A stretch of 64,000 nucleotides of DNA from Dolichospermum flos-aquae CCAP 1403/13F (GCF_012516395.1 NZ_CP051206.1:1532501-1596500); one strand, 5' to 3'; positions 17,618-27,044 are shown, numbered from the stretch's first letter. Translations and numbers: made by a program. Notes: a model not told the origin generated them from the letters alone.

Positions 17618-18514
17618 ATGTCGTCAATTTTTTTTCCTCCACTTATTCAACAAATTAATAGTGAAATCTGTGCTAATGCAGATGTTAAGTTATTCGGATT
17701 ACGCCTGGATCTCATGCACTCCCAGATCAACGGTAATAAATGGTTTAAGCTGAAGTATAACCTGGTAGAAGCTAAAGAGAGGAAATTATCGACAATTCTC
17801 ACCTTTGGTGGTGCTTATTCTAATCATATTTATGCTACCGCTGCCGCAGGAAATCTGTTTGGTTTTCGCACTATTGGCTTAATTCGTGGAGAAGAAAATA
17901 TTCCTTTAAATCCTACTCTAGAATTTGCAGTAGCACAGGGAATGCAATTAGTATATATTGATCGTCAGACCTATAAAAAACGCCATACAGAAGAATTACA
18001 AAATCAGTTAAAACAGCGATTTGGGGAAGTATTTATGATTCCTGAAGGGGGTTGTAATTTAAATGGTATGCGTGGCTGTACAGAAATATTACAAACAGTT
18101 AAAGGATTTGATACTATCTGTTTGGCTTGCGGTACAGGAACAACATTAGCCGGGATGACACTATCATTAAATCAACCACAAAAAGTAATTGGTTTTCCTG
18201 TGTTGAAAGGTGGTGATTTTCTCAAGGAAGATATCAATAACTTATTAACAAATTATCTAGCTTCTGATTTACCAACACCTGTTAATTTTCCTGCACCTTG
18301 GCAACTTATATCTGATTATCATTTTGGTGGTTACGCTAAGGTGACAAATAAATTAAAGCTATTTTGTCAAGATTTTCAACAACAACATGACATACCTTTA
18401 GATTATGTATACACAGGAAAAATGTTTTATGGAGTTATGGATTTAATTGCAAAAGGGTTTTTTCAATCGGAATCTTTGCTATTAATCCATACTGGGGGTT
18501 TACAGGGGAATTAA
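17618..18514 (+). CDS. PLP-dependent ACC deaminase/D-cysteine desulfhydrase family protein
   Basis: 298 residues of the fold-type II PLP enzymes. The PLP lysine is in NGNKWFKLKYNL (about residues 38-49), followed by LTFGGAYSNHIYATAAAG, where Ser-Asn-His binds cofactor and carboxylate, and by LACGTGTTLAGM, the phosphate-binding loop. Family members deaminate 1-aminocyclopropane-1-carboxylate or desulfhydrate D-cysteine; which substrate this one uses cannot be read from the sequence. ATG start. Its 3' end overlaps a small convergent gene by 4 bases. Cytosolic. Confidence 0.85.
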   Translation: MSSIFFPPLIQQINSEICANADVKLFGLRLDLMHSQINGNKWFKLKYNLVEAKERKLSTILTFGGAYSNHIYATAAAGNLFGFRTIGLIRGEENIPLNPTLEFAVAQGMQLVYIDRQTYKKRHTEELQNQLKQRFGEVFMIPEGGCNLNGMRGCTEILQTVKGFDTICLACGTGTTLAGMTLSLNQPQKVIGFPVLKGGDFLKEDINNLLTNYLASDLPTPVNFPAPWQLISDYHFGGYAKVTNKLKLFCQDFQQQHDIPLDYVYTGKMFYGVMDLIAKGFFQSESLLLIHTGGLQGN

Positions 18515-18771
18515 GCGTGTAAATTAGCCTGTTCTTGTAACCAAGGATCTACAGGTTGTCCGTCTTTGCGTTTAAGTTCTATTTCTATTACCATGACTTC
18601 CTTAGAACCGGGAGGTGCGGGTTTTTTATGAAAGAGAATCTCGAAATCTAAGGGGTTTTGATTATGTTCTTTTAACCAATCTTGAACTTTGGTTAGGGCA
18701 AAAAATGATTGTCCTTGGGCAAACATTTGGGTAATTTGCATTTGTAAGGTATAAGGATTAATGCGACTCAT
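18511..18771 (-). CDS. Small conserved-looking hypothetical protein
   Basis: 86 residues, soluble and charged, with a helical N-terminal half (INPYTLQMQITQMFAQGQSF) and a strand-like segment VMVIEIELKRKDGQP. I do not recognise the family. It begins with ATG preceded on its strand by a GGAG-like sequence (CAAAGGAGTC), which supports translation. It overlaps the PLP-enzyme 3' end by 4 bases in convergent orientation and precedes nothing obviously related. Confidence 0.6.
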   Translation of the reverse strand: MSRINPYTLQMQITQMFAQGQSFFALTKVQDWLKEHNQNPLDFEILFHKKPAPPGSKEVMVIEIELKRKDGQPVDPWLQEQANLHA

Positions 18772-18843
18772 TTTTATTGACTCCTTTGGTATTTATTTGG
18801 AATTATTATCTCACGCAGAGGCGCAGAGAGGAAGATTGAGTTT

Positions 18844-19428
18844 TTATTCTTCGGTGTTGAAATCTACTTTATCATAAATATCTGCTAACAAGATTTGACA
18901 GGGAATATAAGATAGGTTTAAGCTACTATCTCCATCTGTAAATTCAGAAAATATCCATTTATTATTATCGGTTTTAAAATATTGTTCAATGTGCATTGTG
19001 TATTGGTCAATTAAAATATATTCTTGTAAGCTGGGAATTGTCCGATACGCTGCAAACTTTTCATCTCTATCATAGCTTTTGGTAGATTTTGATAATACTT
19101 CTGCAATCATCACAGGATTTACTAAGGTGTCTTTTCTTCCTTGTTCATATTCTAAGGGAGTTTTCACAACCATAATATCAGGGTAGGTATGAATTTTTCT
19201 GGTGGGAATCCACAGACGTTGATCTGTTACAAAGACTTGATAAGGTTGACGTTTAAGAAGATAATTGAGTGTACCACTGAAATTAAGTGCAAGTTGGTTG
19301 TGATTGGGTGTTCCGCCTGTCATGGGTATAATTAATCCGTTGATATATTCGTGACGTATTTCTGAGTTTACCTCTAATTCTAGGTATTCTTCGGGTGAAT
19401 AGTAGCGTGTTTCTTGTGCGAGGGTCAT
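18844..19428 (-). CDS. Uma2 family (DUF820) putative endonuclease
   Basis: 194 residues of the PD-(D/E)XK-like Uma2 family, which is strongly expanded in cyanobacteria. Visible motifs are YSPEEYLELE at the start, RHEYINGLI (Glu), the core YPDIMVV (Asp) and VMIAEVLSKSTKSYDRDEKF with the catalytic E-x-S/K pattern, followed by YRTIPSLQEYILIDQ. Biological role is not established; transposon- or defence-related nuclease activity is suspected. It stands alone next to an HNH-fusion gene and toxin-antitoxin modules, in line with an accessory region. Confidence 0.9.
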   Translation of the reverse strand: MTLAQETRYYSPEEYLELEVNSEIRHEYINGLIIPMTGGTPNHNQLALNFSGTLNYLLKRQPYQVFVTDQRLWIPTRKIHTYPDIMVVKTPLEYEQGRKDTLVNPVMIAEVLSKSTKSYDRDEKFAAYRTIPSLQEYILIDQYTMHIEQYFKTDNNKWIFSEFTDGDSSLNLSYIPCQILLADIYDKVDFNTEE

Positions 19429-19537
19429 AATTTTAATTTATAGGTTTTATGGGTTGGATGTCGCTTCTACAAATTTCTCAATTAAGTTCTAATTATAGTC
19501 TAGCAGTTTGTTTGAATTGATAAAAATATGAGTTGAA

Positions 19538-21037
19538 TTATTCAAGAAGTCGCTTATCTATCCAATTACATTGTTCACAATGATATCTTAGAGCGTCCTG
19601 TTGTTTATTCGCATCTTCATCAGTTAAACGACTTTCTATTTTTATTCCTCTAATATCTTGATAGTCTTTTGCTATTTGTTCAGATATTAATACTTTTCTG
19701 GTGGTTGGGTGAATCGCTATCAGGTGTGCATCAAAAAGTCTATGCAAATCTACTCTCAAAAGTAATCCATTAGCTACATCATGAGATTCAATCTTGCTAT
19801 AAGGAATAATATGTGCTGCTTCAATAATTTCTTTAATTTCACAACCACTAATTAAACATTTATAACCATATTTTTTTGTTAGTTCTTCTTTAAATTCTTG
19901 TTGTCTTTCTCGTGATGGTAGATATTTCTGTGATTCTCCTTTATTATTTAATAACTCCTTTATCCACTGAGGATCTTGATAATTTGACCAAATCATTTGT
20001 GAAATTTTTTGTGCAGCTTTTTGTGCAATTTTCTGTACAGTTGTGGGATGAAGTCCTTCAGGAAATTTAGTTTCATCATTATAATAAGCATCTTTTAAAG
20101 TGCTAACAGTAGTAAGTTTATTGTGAGTTTGACTTAAATCAATATCGCAAAAATTTGCTTCTGCAAAATTAGCGTTGGCAATTTTTGACATTTTCAAGTT
20201 TGCGCCTCTCAGATTTGCACATTGTAATTTTGCTCTTCTTAAATCTGCTCCTGTCAAATCTGCTCCTGTCAAATTTGCATCTGTTAAATCTGCTCCTGTT
20301 AAATTTGCATCTGTTAAATCTGTTCCTCTAAAATCTGCTTTTATTAAGATCGCTCCTGATAAATTAGCTCTACTTAAATCTTTTCCAGAGAGATTTCTAT
20401 TTTCTGATTCTTTATTAGTAATTTCCCAAATTAAATGATATTTTTGATTCATCTTGGTATTATTATCAATAATCATACCTTTTAAATAAGTATGATCTAA
20501 ACAAGCATCTGTTAAATCAGCACCTGAGAAATCTGTATTTTCTAATTTTACACCTTTAAGATTTGTACCTCTCAGTTTTGCACCACTAAGGTTAGCATTT
20601 TCTAAATATCCACCATGTAAATCTGAACCACTTAAATCAGCACCAGATAAATTTGTATTTTTTAAGTTTGTAGATGCAAGAATTGCATCTCTGAGGACTG
20701 ACGCACGAAGGACAGATCCTTTCATCTGTGCTTGATGAAGATTTGAGCCACTGAAATCTACACCAATAAGATTACTATTTATTAACTTTATATTAAAAAG
20801 CTCTGCGTTTCTTATTGTGGAATTTTCCAAAATTACATTTTCCAAATTTGCTAACCATAAATGTGAATGATCTAAGTTAATTCCTCTAATGTCTTCATTA
20901 CATGAATTTGCAAAAGTTGTGTAAAAACTTCTTGTATAAGTATAACCTATAATCTTATAGTTGCCAAAATCTCTTTCACCTTTGTTATAAAGTTTTAAAA
21001 GTTCCATATCTTCCATTTCTACTTGACTAGAAATCAT
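19538..21037 (-). CDS. Pentapeptide-repeat protein fused to a C-terminal HNH nuclease domain
   Basis: 499 residues. Residues about 48-315 are tandem A(D/N)LxX pentapeptide repeats (NLSGADLSGSDLHGGYLENA and many more), which fold into a right-handed beta helix. They are interrupted once near residues 190-215 by a short non-repeat segment. After a linker, residues about 390-470 form an HNH_2-type nuclease: KCLISGC, then IIEAAHIIPYSK, then NGLLLRVDLHRLFDAHLIAI. The His of AAHI, the Asn of NGLLL and the later His (DLHRLFD) are all kept. ATG with a good AAGGAG ribosome site. The combination suggests a DNA nuclease targeted or regulated by a DNA-mimic-like helix. Intact. Confidence 0.85.
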   Translation of the reverse strand: MISSQVEMEDMELLKLYNKGERDFGNYKIIGYTYTRSFYTTFANSCNEDIRGINLDHSHLWLANLENVILENSTIRNAELFNIKLINSNLIGVDFSGSNLHQAQMKGSVLRASVLRDAILASTNLKNTNLSGADLSGSDLHGGYLENANLSGAKLRGTNLKGVKLENTDFSGADLTDACLDHTYLKGMIIDNNTKMNQKYHLIWEITNKESENRNLSGKDLSRANLSGAILIKADFRGTDLTDANLTGADLTDANLTGADLTGADLRRAKLQCANLRGANLKMSKIANANFAEANFCDIDLSQTHNKLTTVSTLKDAYYNDETKFPEGLHPTTVQKIAQKAAQKISQMIWSNYQDPQWIKELLNNKGESQKYLPSRERQQEFKEELTKKYGYKCLISGCEIKEIIEAAHIIPYSKIESHDVANGLLLRVDLHRLFDAHLIAIHPTTRKVLISEQIAKDYQDIRGIKIESRLTDEDANKQQDALRYHCEQCNWIDKRLLE

Positions 21038-21162
21038 ACAACTCCTTAAACTAACTTAATAAATAACATTCTCTATTCTGTAGATCAAATATATTATACT
21101 TGTTAAGGAGGTATTTTTACCATTAATTTATCAAATTACTAATCACGCTATGATAGTAAACA

Positions 21163-21357
21163 ATGAAGGTTAAAGAAGTTCTCAAAATCCTGGAAGAAGA
21201 TGGTTGGTATATAGATCGCATTAGAGGTAGTCATCGTATCCTCAAACATCAAATTAAATCGGGTATCGTGGTATTAGCGGGTAAACTTAGTAAAGACTTA
21301 GCGGAAGGGACTCGAAAGAGTATTTTTTCCCAAGCACAACTGGAGGATAAACAATGA
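21163..21357 (+). CDS. hicA: HicA-type toxin (mRNA interferase), first module
   Basis: 64 residues of the double-stranded RNA-binding-like HicA fold: EVLKILEEDGWYIDRIRGSH followed by RILKH. The catalytic His of the GSH motif is present. HicA cleaves mRNA until bound by HicB. The stop overlaps the start of the next gene (ATGA), so both are cotranslated. Upstream region AT-rich. Confidence 0.85.
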   Translation: MKVKEVLKILEEDGWYIDRIRGSHRILKHQIKSGIVVLAGKLSKDLAEGTRKSIFSQAQLEDKQ

Positions 21358-21569
21358 AAAATTATGCAGTAGTCTATGAATGGGCAGGTAGTAATTATTC
21401 TGCTTATGTTCCAGATTTACCCGGATGTGTTGCTTGTGGTGATACCTTACAAGAAACAGAAGAACTAATTAAAGAAGCTATAGAATTGTATTTGGAAGTA
21501 TTGAAAGAAGATGGAAAACCTATACCTGAACCTTCTACAGAAGTAGGTAAAGTAGCAGTGACGATATAA
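21354..21569 (+). CDS. hicB: HicB-type antitoxin, first module
   Basis: 71 residues with the partially degraded RNase H-like HicB fold: YAVVYEWAGSNYSAYVPDLP then GCVACGDTLQETEELIKEAI. It is short and lacks a C-terminal DNA-binding domain, as is usual for cyanobacterial HicB. It neutralises the HicA encoded 4 bases upstream in overlap. The pair looks intact. Confidence 0.85.
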   Translation: MKNYAVVYEWAGSNYSAYVPDLPGCVACGDTLQETEELIKEAIELYLEVLKEDGKPIPEPSTEVGKVAVTI

Positions 21570-21630
21570 ATACAATTACTGCGGAAGCTGATATCATATC
21601 TGTTGACAATTAGTAAAGGGTAACATTCAA

Positions 21631-21828
21631 ATGACAATTAAAGAACAAATAACACAAGAATTAGAAAAATTACCTGAACCTGTGTTACAGGAAATCTTAG
21701 ATTTTGTCCAATTTTTGCAAACCAAGCACCAACAAAATAAGATGCTAGAAATTACGATTATGAGTGAATCTTCACTGGCAAAAGATTGGTTAAAACCACA
21801 GGAAGATGCAGCATGGCAGAATTTATAA
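21631..21828 (+). CDS. DUF2281-type antitoxin-like protein, partner of the interrupted PemK-like toxin
   Basis: 65 residues. The N-terminal half (IKEQITQELEKLPEPVLQEI followed by LDFVQFLQ) is the DUF2281 pattern common in small antitoxins. The C-terminal tail (SLAKDWLKPQEDAAWQNL) is the segment that would wrap the toxin. The toxin ORF starts inside its last codons, overlapping by 16 bases, so the two are translationally coupled. Intact although its partner is broken. Confidence 0.8.
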   Translation: MTIKEQITQELEKLPEPVLQEILDFVQFLQTKHQQNKMLEITIMSESSLAKDWLKPQEDAAWQNL

Positions 21829-22013
21829 AAGGTGATGTTGTAATTGTTCCCTTTCCATTTTCAGATTTAAGTCAAACAAAACGTAGACCAGCTTTAGTTA
21901 TTGCTACACTTCAGGGAAATGACATGATTCTTTGTCAAATTACCAGTCAATCTGTTAATGATATGTATGCTATTGGAATAGATAATTTTGATTTTAACTC
22001 AGGTGGTTTAAAT

Positions 22014-24223
22014 CCCACATTCCGCACCCCAAAATGTTACAGAGGGAAATTACGGAGATGAAAATCAAAGGGAGCATCAAAACAAACAGATAAAGTGAAA
22101 AAAGGCATTTGAGAAACAGTAAATCACCAAAAATGTCATCAAAATCTATTCTCAATAAGAAGCAATAAGAATGCACACCACCTGGAGAGGTCAATGAATA
22201 AGCGAAAGGAGATATTCAAGGAATAATTATAAGTTAGACTAATCAATTAAAGTAAAAAACGAAATTATAGACATAGTAAAATGGAGCTATAAATCAAAGA
22301 GATTAGCTCATCTTTACTCATAGAAATTAAATTGATAGAGATGATAATTAGCTGACTAATTGATAGTAACGTAAACAATCATCTGGTAAAAGACTCAAGA
22401 TAAAATCTCTGTCCTTATTCCAATTAGAAATATGTTTCTCCTGATTGAGTGTAACCAAATGAATACACTGAAAGCATTGAAAAATCCAGCGTAAAGTAGG
22501 ACGATTAGTTGCTTTGCCTAATTGATTTTTAATTGTTGATTTAGACTCCAAAAGAGCATTTCTAATATGACGTTGAGCCAAAGTATAAACCAGTAGACAT
22601 AAACCCATAATCATTCCCAAAGACTCTATTCTCTCAGGACTTTTGAGGAAAATACTGTCGGCAAAAAATAATGGGTCTTTGAGAAAACCAAACCCTCTTT
22701 CACATGATTGTTGAGCTTTATATTCCCTGAGCATAGAATCATTGCTTAGTTCCTTTGAATCTAAAACATTTGTCGCAATAATAAAACGTCCCGCACTCAG
22801 CAATTCTGTATTAATTTTACTTTCATCCTGGGAGACTGTAGCTGATATTTGATAGGATATTTCTCCTGAAGTATCTTTTTTATTAGATTTTACTTGAGTC
22901 ACCGTACTTTCGTGAATTTGATGATATTTGAATTGTTTTGATAATTTTGATAATGCCTTGATAGCATCTGCAACACATGCAAATCTCTCTTGTGATAACT
23001 TTTTCAAATCTTGCACAGCTTTTGATTCTGCTTTGGTAATTTTTTGTGTGAGCTTATGCAGGTCTGATTCTTTTCTTTCTTGACTTTGCACTACTAACCA
23101 TCTTTGTTCTATCCCTGCATAATTTTGGATTTTTGATGCTAATTTATATCCTGGTATTGTACTATCAATAAATTCTGATTCTGCTAATGTTGATATTAAT
23201 GATTTTGCTGCTTTTATGCTTAATGGTACTCGACATAACCAACGTAATTCTGACATCATTTTCAGGTTTGATTCTGTATATAAAGCAGCGTCAGCAACCA
23301 TGAGACTATTAACTTCTAATTGTTTTTGATATTCTACTGCTATTTTACCAAAACATGATGAGTCAGCTTGGTTTCCCGATGCTAGTTTTAAAAATATTGG
23401 TATGTCTCCATCTCCTGAACATATCATTTCTATGATAAACTGTTTTAAGTCTGGACGATGGTCACGAGAATAACCGTAGGTGATGGTTATTTCTTTTGGT
23501 GATTTTACTGCTAATTCTTCTAATTCTTGGTTATTTCCTACTTTTTGACTCTCAAATATTACGAATGGTAAGCTAGTGTTATACTGCCCATGCACGTGCA
23601 TTGATGATGAGTCTAGATGTGATGTTGATAGTGATACTCCAAATTTTTGAGCAGCTTTTAAGGCTATGATAAAAAAGATTGTATCTAAGCCTTTTATAAA
23701 CAGTTTATCCATGACTCTCCCCAATTTATCGTCGTTGAGATATTCTGGTTTTACTCCTGCTCCTATTAAATGCTCACAGGCTATTGTTTCAAAATATTTG
23801 GGAAACATATATAACGGTTTGGAGACAAATCCTAACCCGTTTATTATCATGGCTTTTACCACTTGACCTGCATTTACTTTTTCGTCTTTTTCGACTCCTA
23901 TTAATTCATTTATTATTTCTACTATTCCGATTGAATCTATGATTCCTGCTACTATCCCTAGATGGTCTATGTTCTGAATTTCCATTTCTTGAGGTTTTAA
24001 TTTCACAACAGTTTCCTCTCATACTTCTGTTGTTATCAATTATTTCTTATTTGGTTATCAATTCATTTTTTTCTTTTGTTACCAAGTTTCACTTTCTCAC
24101 ACCATTTCGCTTTTAATGCTATTTATTATCATTAAGCATCTTAATTTTTGAATTGACTTTAGTTATTATGTACTACTTTAAGGGCTTTTTTGATCTGTGA
24201 CAGTTTGGGGTGCGGAATGTGGG
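22014..24223 (-). mobile_element. IS1634 family insertion sequence, copy 1 (2,210 bp, 6-bp target duplication)
   Basis: Terminal inverted repeats of about 29 bp start CCCACATTCCGCACCCCAAA at 22014 and end with its complement at 24223; the arms differ at two positions. The target duplication TTAAAT is at 22008-22013 and 24224-24229. It holds one transposase gene on the minus strand. The element is nearly identical to a second copy at 53732-55941 with exactly the same length. The perfect duplication indicates simple, fairly recent transposition. Confidence 0.93.
22348..24006 (-). CDS. IS1634 family transposase (DUF4277 N-terminus), copy 1
   Basis: 552 residues. The N-terminal DUF4277-like region (IDHLGIVAGIIDSIGIVEII) is followed by an IS4-superfamily DDE core: STSHLDSSSMHVHGQY (first Asp), LMVADAALYTESNL (second Asp) and CERGFGFLKDPLFFADSIFL, the YREK-like Glu region. 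The start is GTG at 24006, supported by GAGGA eight bases upstream. A TTG 11 codons further up cannot be used here because of an in-frame TGA, so GTG is the likely start of both copies. Differs from copy 2 at about eight residues. Confidence 0.9.
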   Translation of the reverse strand: MKLKPQEMEIQNIDHLGIVAGIIDSIGIVEIINELIGVEKDEKVNAGQVVKAMIINGLGFVSKPLYMFPKYFETIACEHLIGAGVKPEYLNDDKLGRVMDKLFIKGLDTIFFIIALKAAQKFGVSLSTSHLDSSSMHVHGQYNTSLPFVIFESQKVGNNQELEELAVKSPKEITITYGYSRDHRPDLKQFIIEMICSGDGDIPIFLKLASGNQADSSCFGKIAVEYQKQLEVNSLMVADAALYTESNLKMMSELRWLCRVPLSIKAAKSLISTLAESEFIDSTIPGYKLASKIQNYAGIEQRWLVVQSQERKESDLHKLTQKITKAESKAVQDLKKLSQERFACVADAIKALSKLSKQFKYHQIHESTVTQVKSNKKDTSGEISYQISATVSQDESKINTELLSAGRFIIATNVLDSKELSNDSMLREYKAQQSCERGFGFLKDPLFFADSIFLKSPERIESLGMIMGLCLLVYTLAQRHIRNALLESKSTIKNQLGKATNRPTLRWIFQCFQCIHLVTLNQEKHISNWNKDRDFILSLLPDDCLRYYQLVS

Positions 24224-24363
24224 TTAAATCAGCCAAGTAATATTAGACCAAATCGGCTTTTTACTGCTGAAAAGCAAATTATCCTATATAAAGCAGGTCA
24301 AATTAAAAGTGAAAAATTAACAGAAGTGATTAACAAAATTTTTGAAATTTTACAGTCTTAGAC

Positions 24364-24396
24364 AGATCCCGGACTTCTTTAAGAAGTCCGGGATCT
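24364..24396. repeat. 33-bp hairpin repeat, copy 3, between the toxin remnant and alaS
   Basis: AGATCCCGGACTTCTTTAAG then AAGTCCGGGATCT: a perfect palindrome around its central base. A compensatory change (CCCGGAC/GTCCGGG instead of CCCCGAC/GTCGGGG) keeps the stem paired, which suggests the hairpin matters. It sits between convergent genes, 2 bp after one stop and 5 bp before the other. Confidence 0.85.
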
Positions 24397-24401
24397 AAAT
24401 C

Positions 24402-27044
24402 CTATTTCAACGCTGCTAATAAATCATTTTTCGCAGTTTCTAATGCTTCTGGTAACTTACTTGCATCTCTTCCCCCAGCTTGCGCGAGGTTGGGTTTTCC
24501 ACCACCACCACCTCCACAGATTTTCGCTATAGTTCCCACAAATTTTCCAGCTTGGACACCTTTTTTATTAACTTCGGGACTAAATGCTGCAACGATACTT
24601 ACTTTCCCTGCTTCGGGAACTGAACCTAAAACCACAGCACCATTACCGATTTTTTGCAGCAATCTTTCCGCAGCGTCTTTTAATGATTCTGCGTCAATAT
24701 CTTCCATTTGGGCGATAATGATTTTGTGTTCTCCGATTGTTTCCGCAGTTTGTAATAAGCTGTCAGATTTGACAATTGCTATCTGTGATTTCAGACTTTG
24801 AATTTCTTTTTCGTTGTTGCGGAGTTCAGTTTGTAAAGTGGTGATTCTGTCGGGTATTTCTTCTGGTCTTACCTTGAAGCGATCGCACAAATCCTTTACA
24901 ACTATATCACGCACATTCAAATAATCCAATACCGCAGCCCCAGAAACAGCTTCTATTCTTCTCACCCCAGAAGCAACTCCGGCTTCAGCAATGATTTTGA
25001 AAACGCCTATTTCCGCAGTATTATTAACATGAGTTCCCCCACATAATTCCATCGAAACGCCAGGAAAATCAATCACGCGCACTTGATTACCGTACTTTTC
25101 CCCAAACATTGCTACTGCACCTTTCGCTTTTGCTTCTGCTATGGGCATCTCCTCGATTGTAGCACCATGAGCTTCGGAAATCCAACTATTTACTAATTCT
25201 TCAATTTGGATAACTTCCTCACCGGTTAAAGCGCGGGGACAGTTAAAATCAAAGCGCAATCTATCAAAAGAAACCAAAGAACCCGCTTGAGAAATTCCTT
25301 CATCAACAACTTTCTTTAAAGCAGCTTGTAATAAATGAGTTGCTGTATGATTAGCTTGAGCGCGACGACGACAAGCGGTATCTATTTGCGCGGTAATTTC
25401 ATCACCAATTCTAATTGTTCCCCTTTCAATGCGTCCGAAATGAATAAAGAAATCAGATTCTTTTTTCACATCTTCAATTCTGACTAAAACACCATCACCA
25501 GAAATATATCCTTTATCGCCAATTTGTCCCCCAGATTCAGCGTAAAATGGAGTTTTATCTAAAACAATTTGCACTTCTGTTCCTGCTTCTGCTGCTTCTT
25601 CGGAAACACCAGCAACTAATAAAACTTCGATTTTTGCAGTTGTTGTTAATTGGTTATAACCGATAAATTCTGTAGAGTGAATATGTTCTGCAAGTTTATC
25701 CAAAGAACCTTGAACAGTTAAATCAATAGTTTCATGTGCAGCTTTTGCACGTTCTACTTGTTTTTGCATTTCTGCATTGAAACCATCAACATCAACAGTA
25801 ATGTTATTTTCTTCTGCAACTTCTTGGGTTAATTCCAATGGGAAACCGTAGGTATCATAGAGAGTAAAAGCACTTTCACCATTAATAGAAGTTAATCCTT
25901 TTTGTTTTACCTCTTGGATAATTTCAGCTAATAGTTTTTCTCCTCTATCAAGAGTTCTCAAGAAGTTACTTTCTTCTCTTTGTAATTCGGCTTTAATTGC
26001 AGTTTCTCTTTGTCGCAAATTGGGGTAAATTGATTCCGAAAGAGAAATGGCGGTTTCTGCAACTTGGTTAATAAATTCTCCAGAAATTCCGATTAATCTC
26101 CCATGTCTGACGACGCGACGAATTAAACGCCGTAAAACGTAACCCCTACCCACATTAGAAGCGCGAATTTCATCAGCAATCATGTGAACCACAGAACGGA
26201 CATGATCACCAATTACCTTTAAAGAAACTTTTGTATTTTCATCACTTTGATGATAATCAATTTTGGCAATTTTCGCTGCTGTTTCAATAATCGGGAAGAT
26301 CAAATCTGTTTCATAATTATTCGGCTTCCTTTGCAGGATTTGCGCCATTCTTTCCAAACCCATTCCCGTGTCAATATTCTTGTTTTGTAACGGGGTTAAA
26401 TTACCAGCAGCATCCCGATTATATTGCATAAATACCAAGTTATAAAACTCGATAAATCGGGTATCATCTTCTAAATCAATATGATCTTCACCGCGTTCTG
26501 GGTGAAAATCATAATAAATTTCCGAACAAGGACCACAGGGACCAGTAGCACCAGAAACCCAGAAATTATCATCTGCACCCATGCGTTTGATGCGTTTTTC
26601 ATTTACACCAATAGTATCGCGCCAAATTGCAAAAGCTTCGTCGTCGTCTTCAAACACGCTGACAACGAGATTCTGGGGGGAGAAACCAAAGACTTGCGTG
26701 GATAATTCCCAACCCCAAGCGATCGCCTGTGGTTTAAAATAATCACCAAAGCTAAAATTCCCCAACATCTCAAAAAATGTATGATGGCGGTGAGTGCGTC
26801 CCACATTTTCGATATCATTGGTACGAATACATTTTTGCGAAGTCGTAGCGCGTTTAAATTCCGGTGTCCGCTGTCCCAGGAATATCGGCTTAAATGGTAA
26901 CATACCTGCAATAGTTAGCAGCACAGTTGGATCTTCGGGAACAAGAGAAGCACTCGGAAGCGGTTGGTGTCCCCGTTGGCTGTAGAAATCAAGGAATAAT
27001 TGACGAATATCGTTACCGCTAAGATACTGAGGATTTGAAGACAT
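24402..27044 (-). CDS. alaS: Alanine-tRNA ligase
   Basis: 880 residues, full length. The class II catalytic core comes first (RTHRHHTFFEMLGNFSFGDY, motif 2 area), then the tRNA-recognition region. The editing domain has zinc/catalytic residues in ANHTATHLLQ (HxxxH) and ELCGGTHVNNT (CxxxH). The coiled coil and C-Ala DHHA1-type domain follow, with the glycine-rich GGGGGGKPNLAQAGG end. It charges tRNA-Ala and hydrolyses mischarged Ser/Gly. ATG start. An essential housekeeping gene, intact, flanked on both sides by toxin-antitoxin modules. Confidence 0.97.
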   Translation of the reverse strand: MSSNPQYLSGNDIRQLFLDFYSQRGHQPLPSASLVPEDPTVLLTIAGMLPFKPIFLGQRTPEFKRATTSQKCIRTNDIENVGRTHRHHTFFEMLGNFSFGDYFKPQAIAWGWELSTQVFGFSPQNLVVSVFEDDDEAFAIWRDTIGVNEKRIKRMGADDNFWVSGATGPCGPCSEIYYDFHPERGEDHIDLEDDTRFIEFYNLVFMQYNRDAAGNLTPLQNKNIDTGMGLERMAQILQRKPNNYETDLIFPIIETAAKIAKIDYHQSDENTKVSLKVIGDHVRSVVHMIADEIRASNVGRGYVLRRLIRRVVRHGRLIGISGEFINQVAETAISLSESIYPNLRQRETAIKAELQREESNFLRTLDRGEKLLAEIIQEVKQKGLTSINGESAFTLYDTYGFPLELTQEVAEENNITVDVDGFNAEMQKQVERAKAAHETIDLTVQGSLDKLAEHIHSTEFIGYNQLTTTAKIEVLLVAGVSEEAAEAGTEVQIVLDKTPFYAESGGQIGDKGYISGDGVLVRIEDVKKESDFFIHFGRIERGTIRIGDEITAQIDTACRRRAQANHTATHLLQAALKKVVDEGISQAGSLVSFDRLRFDFNCPRALTGEEVIQIEELVNSWISEAHGATIEEMPIAEAKAKGAVAMFGEKYGNQVRVIDFPGVSMELCGGTHVNNTAEIGVFKIIAEAGVASGVRRIEAVSGAAVLDYLNVRDIVVKDLCDRFKVRPEEIPDRITTLQTELRNNEKEIQSLKSQIAIVKSDSLLQTAETIGEHKIIIAQMEDIDAESLKDAAERLLQKIGNGAVVLGSVPEAGKVSIVAAFSPEVNKKGVQAGKFVGTIAKICGGGGGGKPNLAQAGGRDASKLPEALETAKNDLLAALK

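Larger units (their letters stand above)
21813..24361 (+). pseudogene. PemK/MazF-like toxin gene split by an IS1634-type element
   Basis: Starts at ATG 21813 and encodes MAEFIKGDVVIVPFPFSDLS then QTKRRPALVIAT, the MazF/PemK mRNA interferase signature. After 67 codons it is interrupted at TTAAAT (22008-22013) by a 2,210-bp element. Removing the element and one TTAAAT copy rejoins the frame perfectly: GGLNQPSNIRPNRLFTAEKQ, ending at TAG 24361, giving a 110-residue toxin of normal size. As it stands the frame reads 16 codons into the IS, so the C-terminal half is lost and the toxin is probably inactive. Confidence 0.9.
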
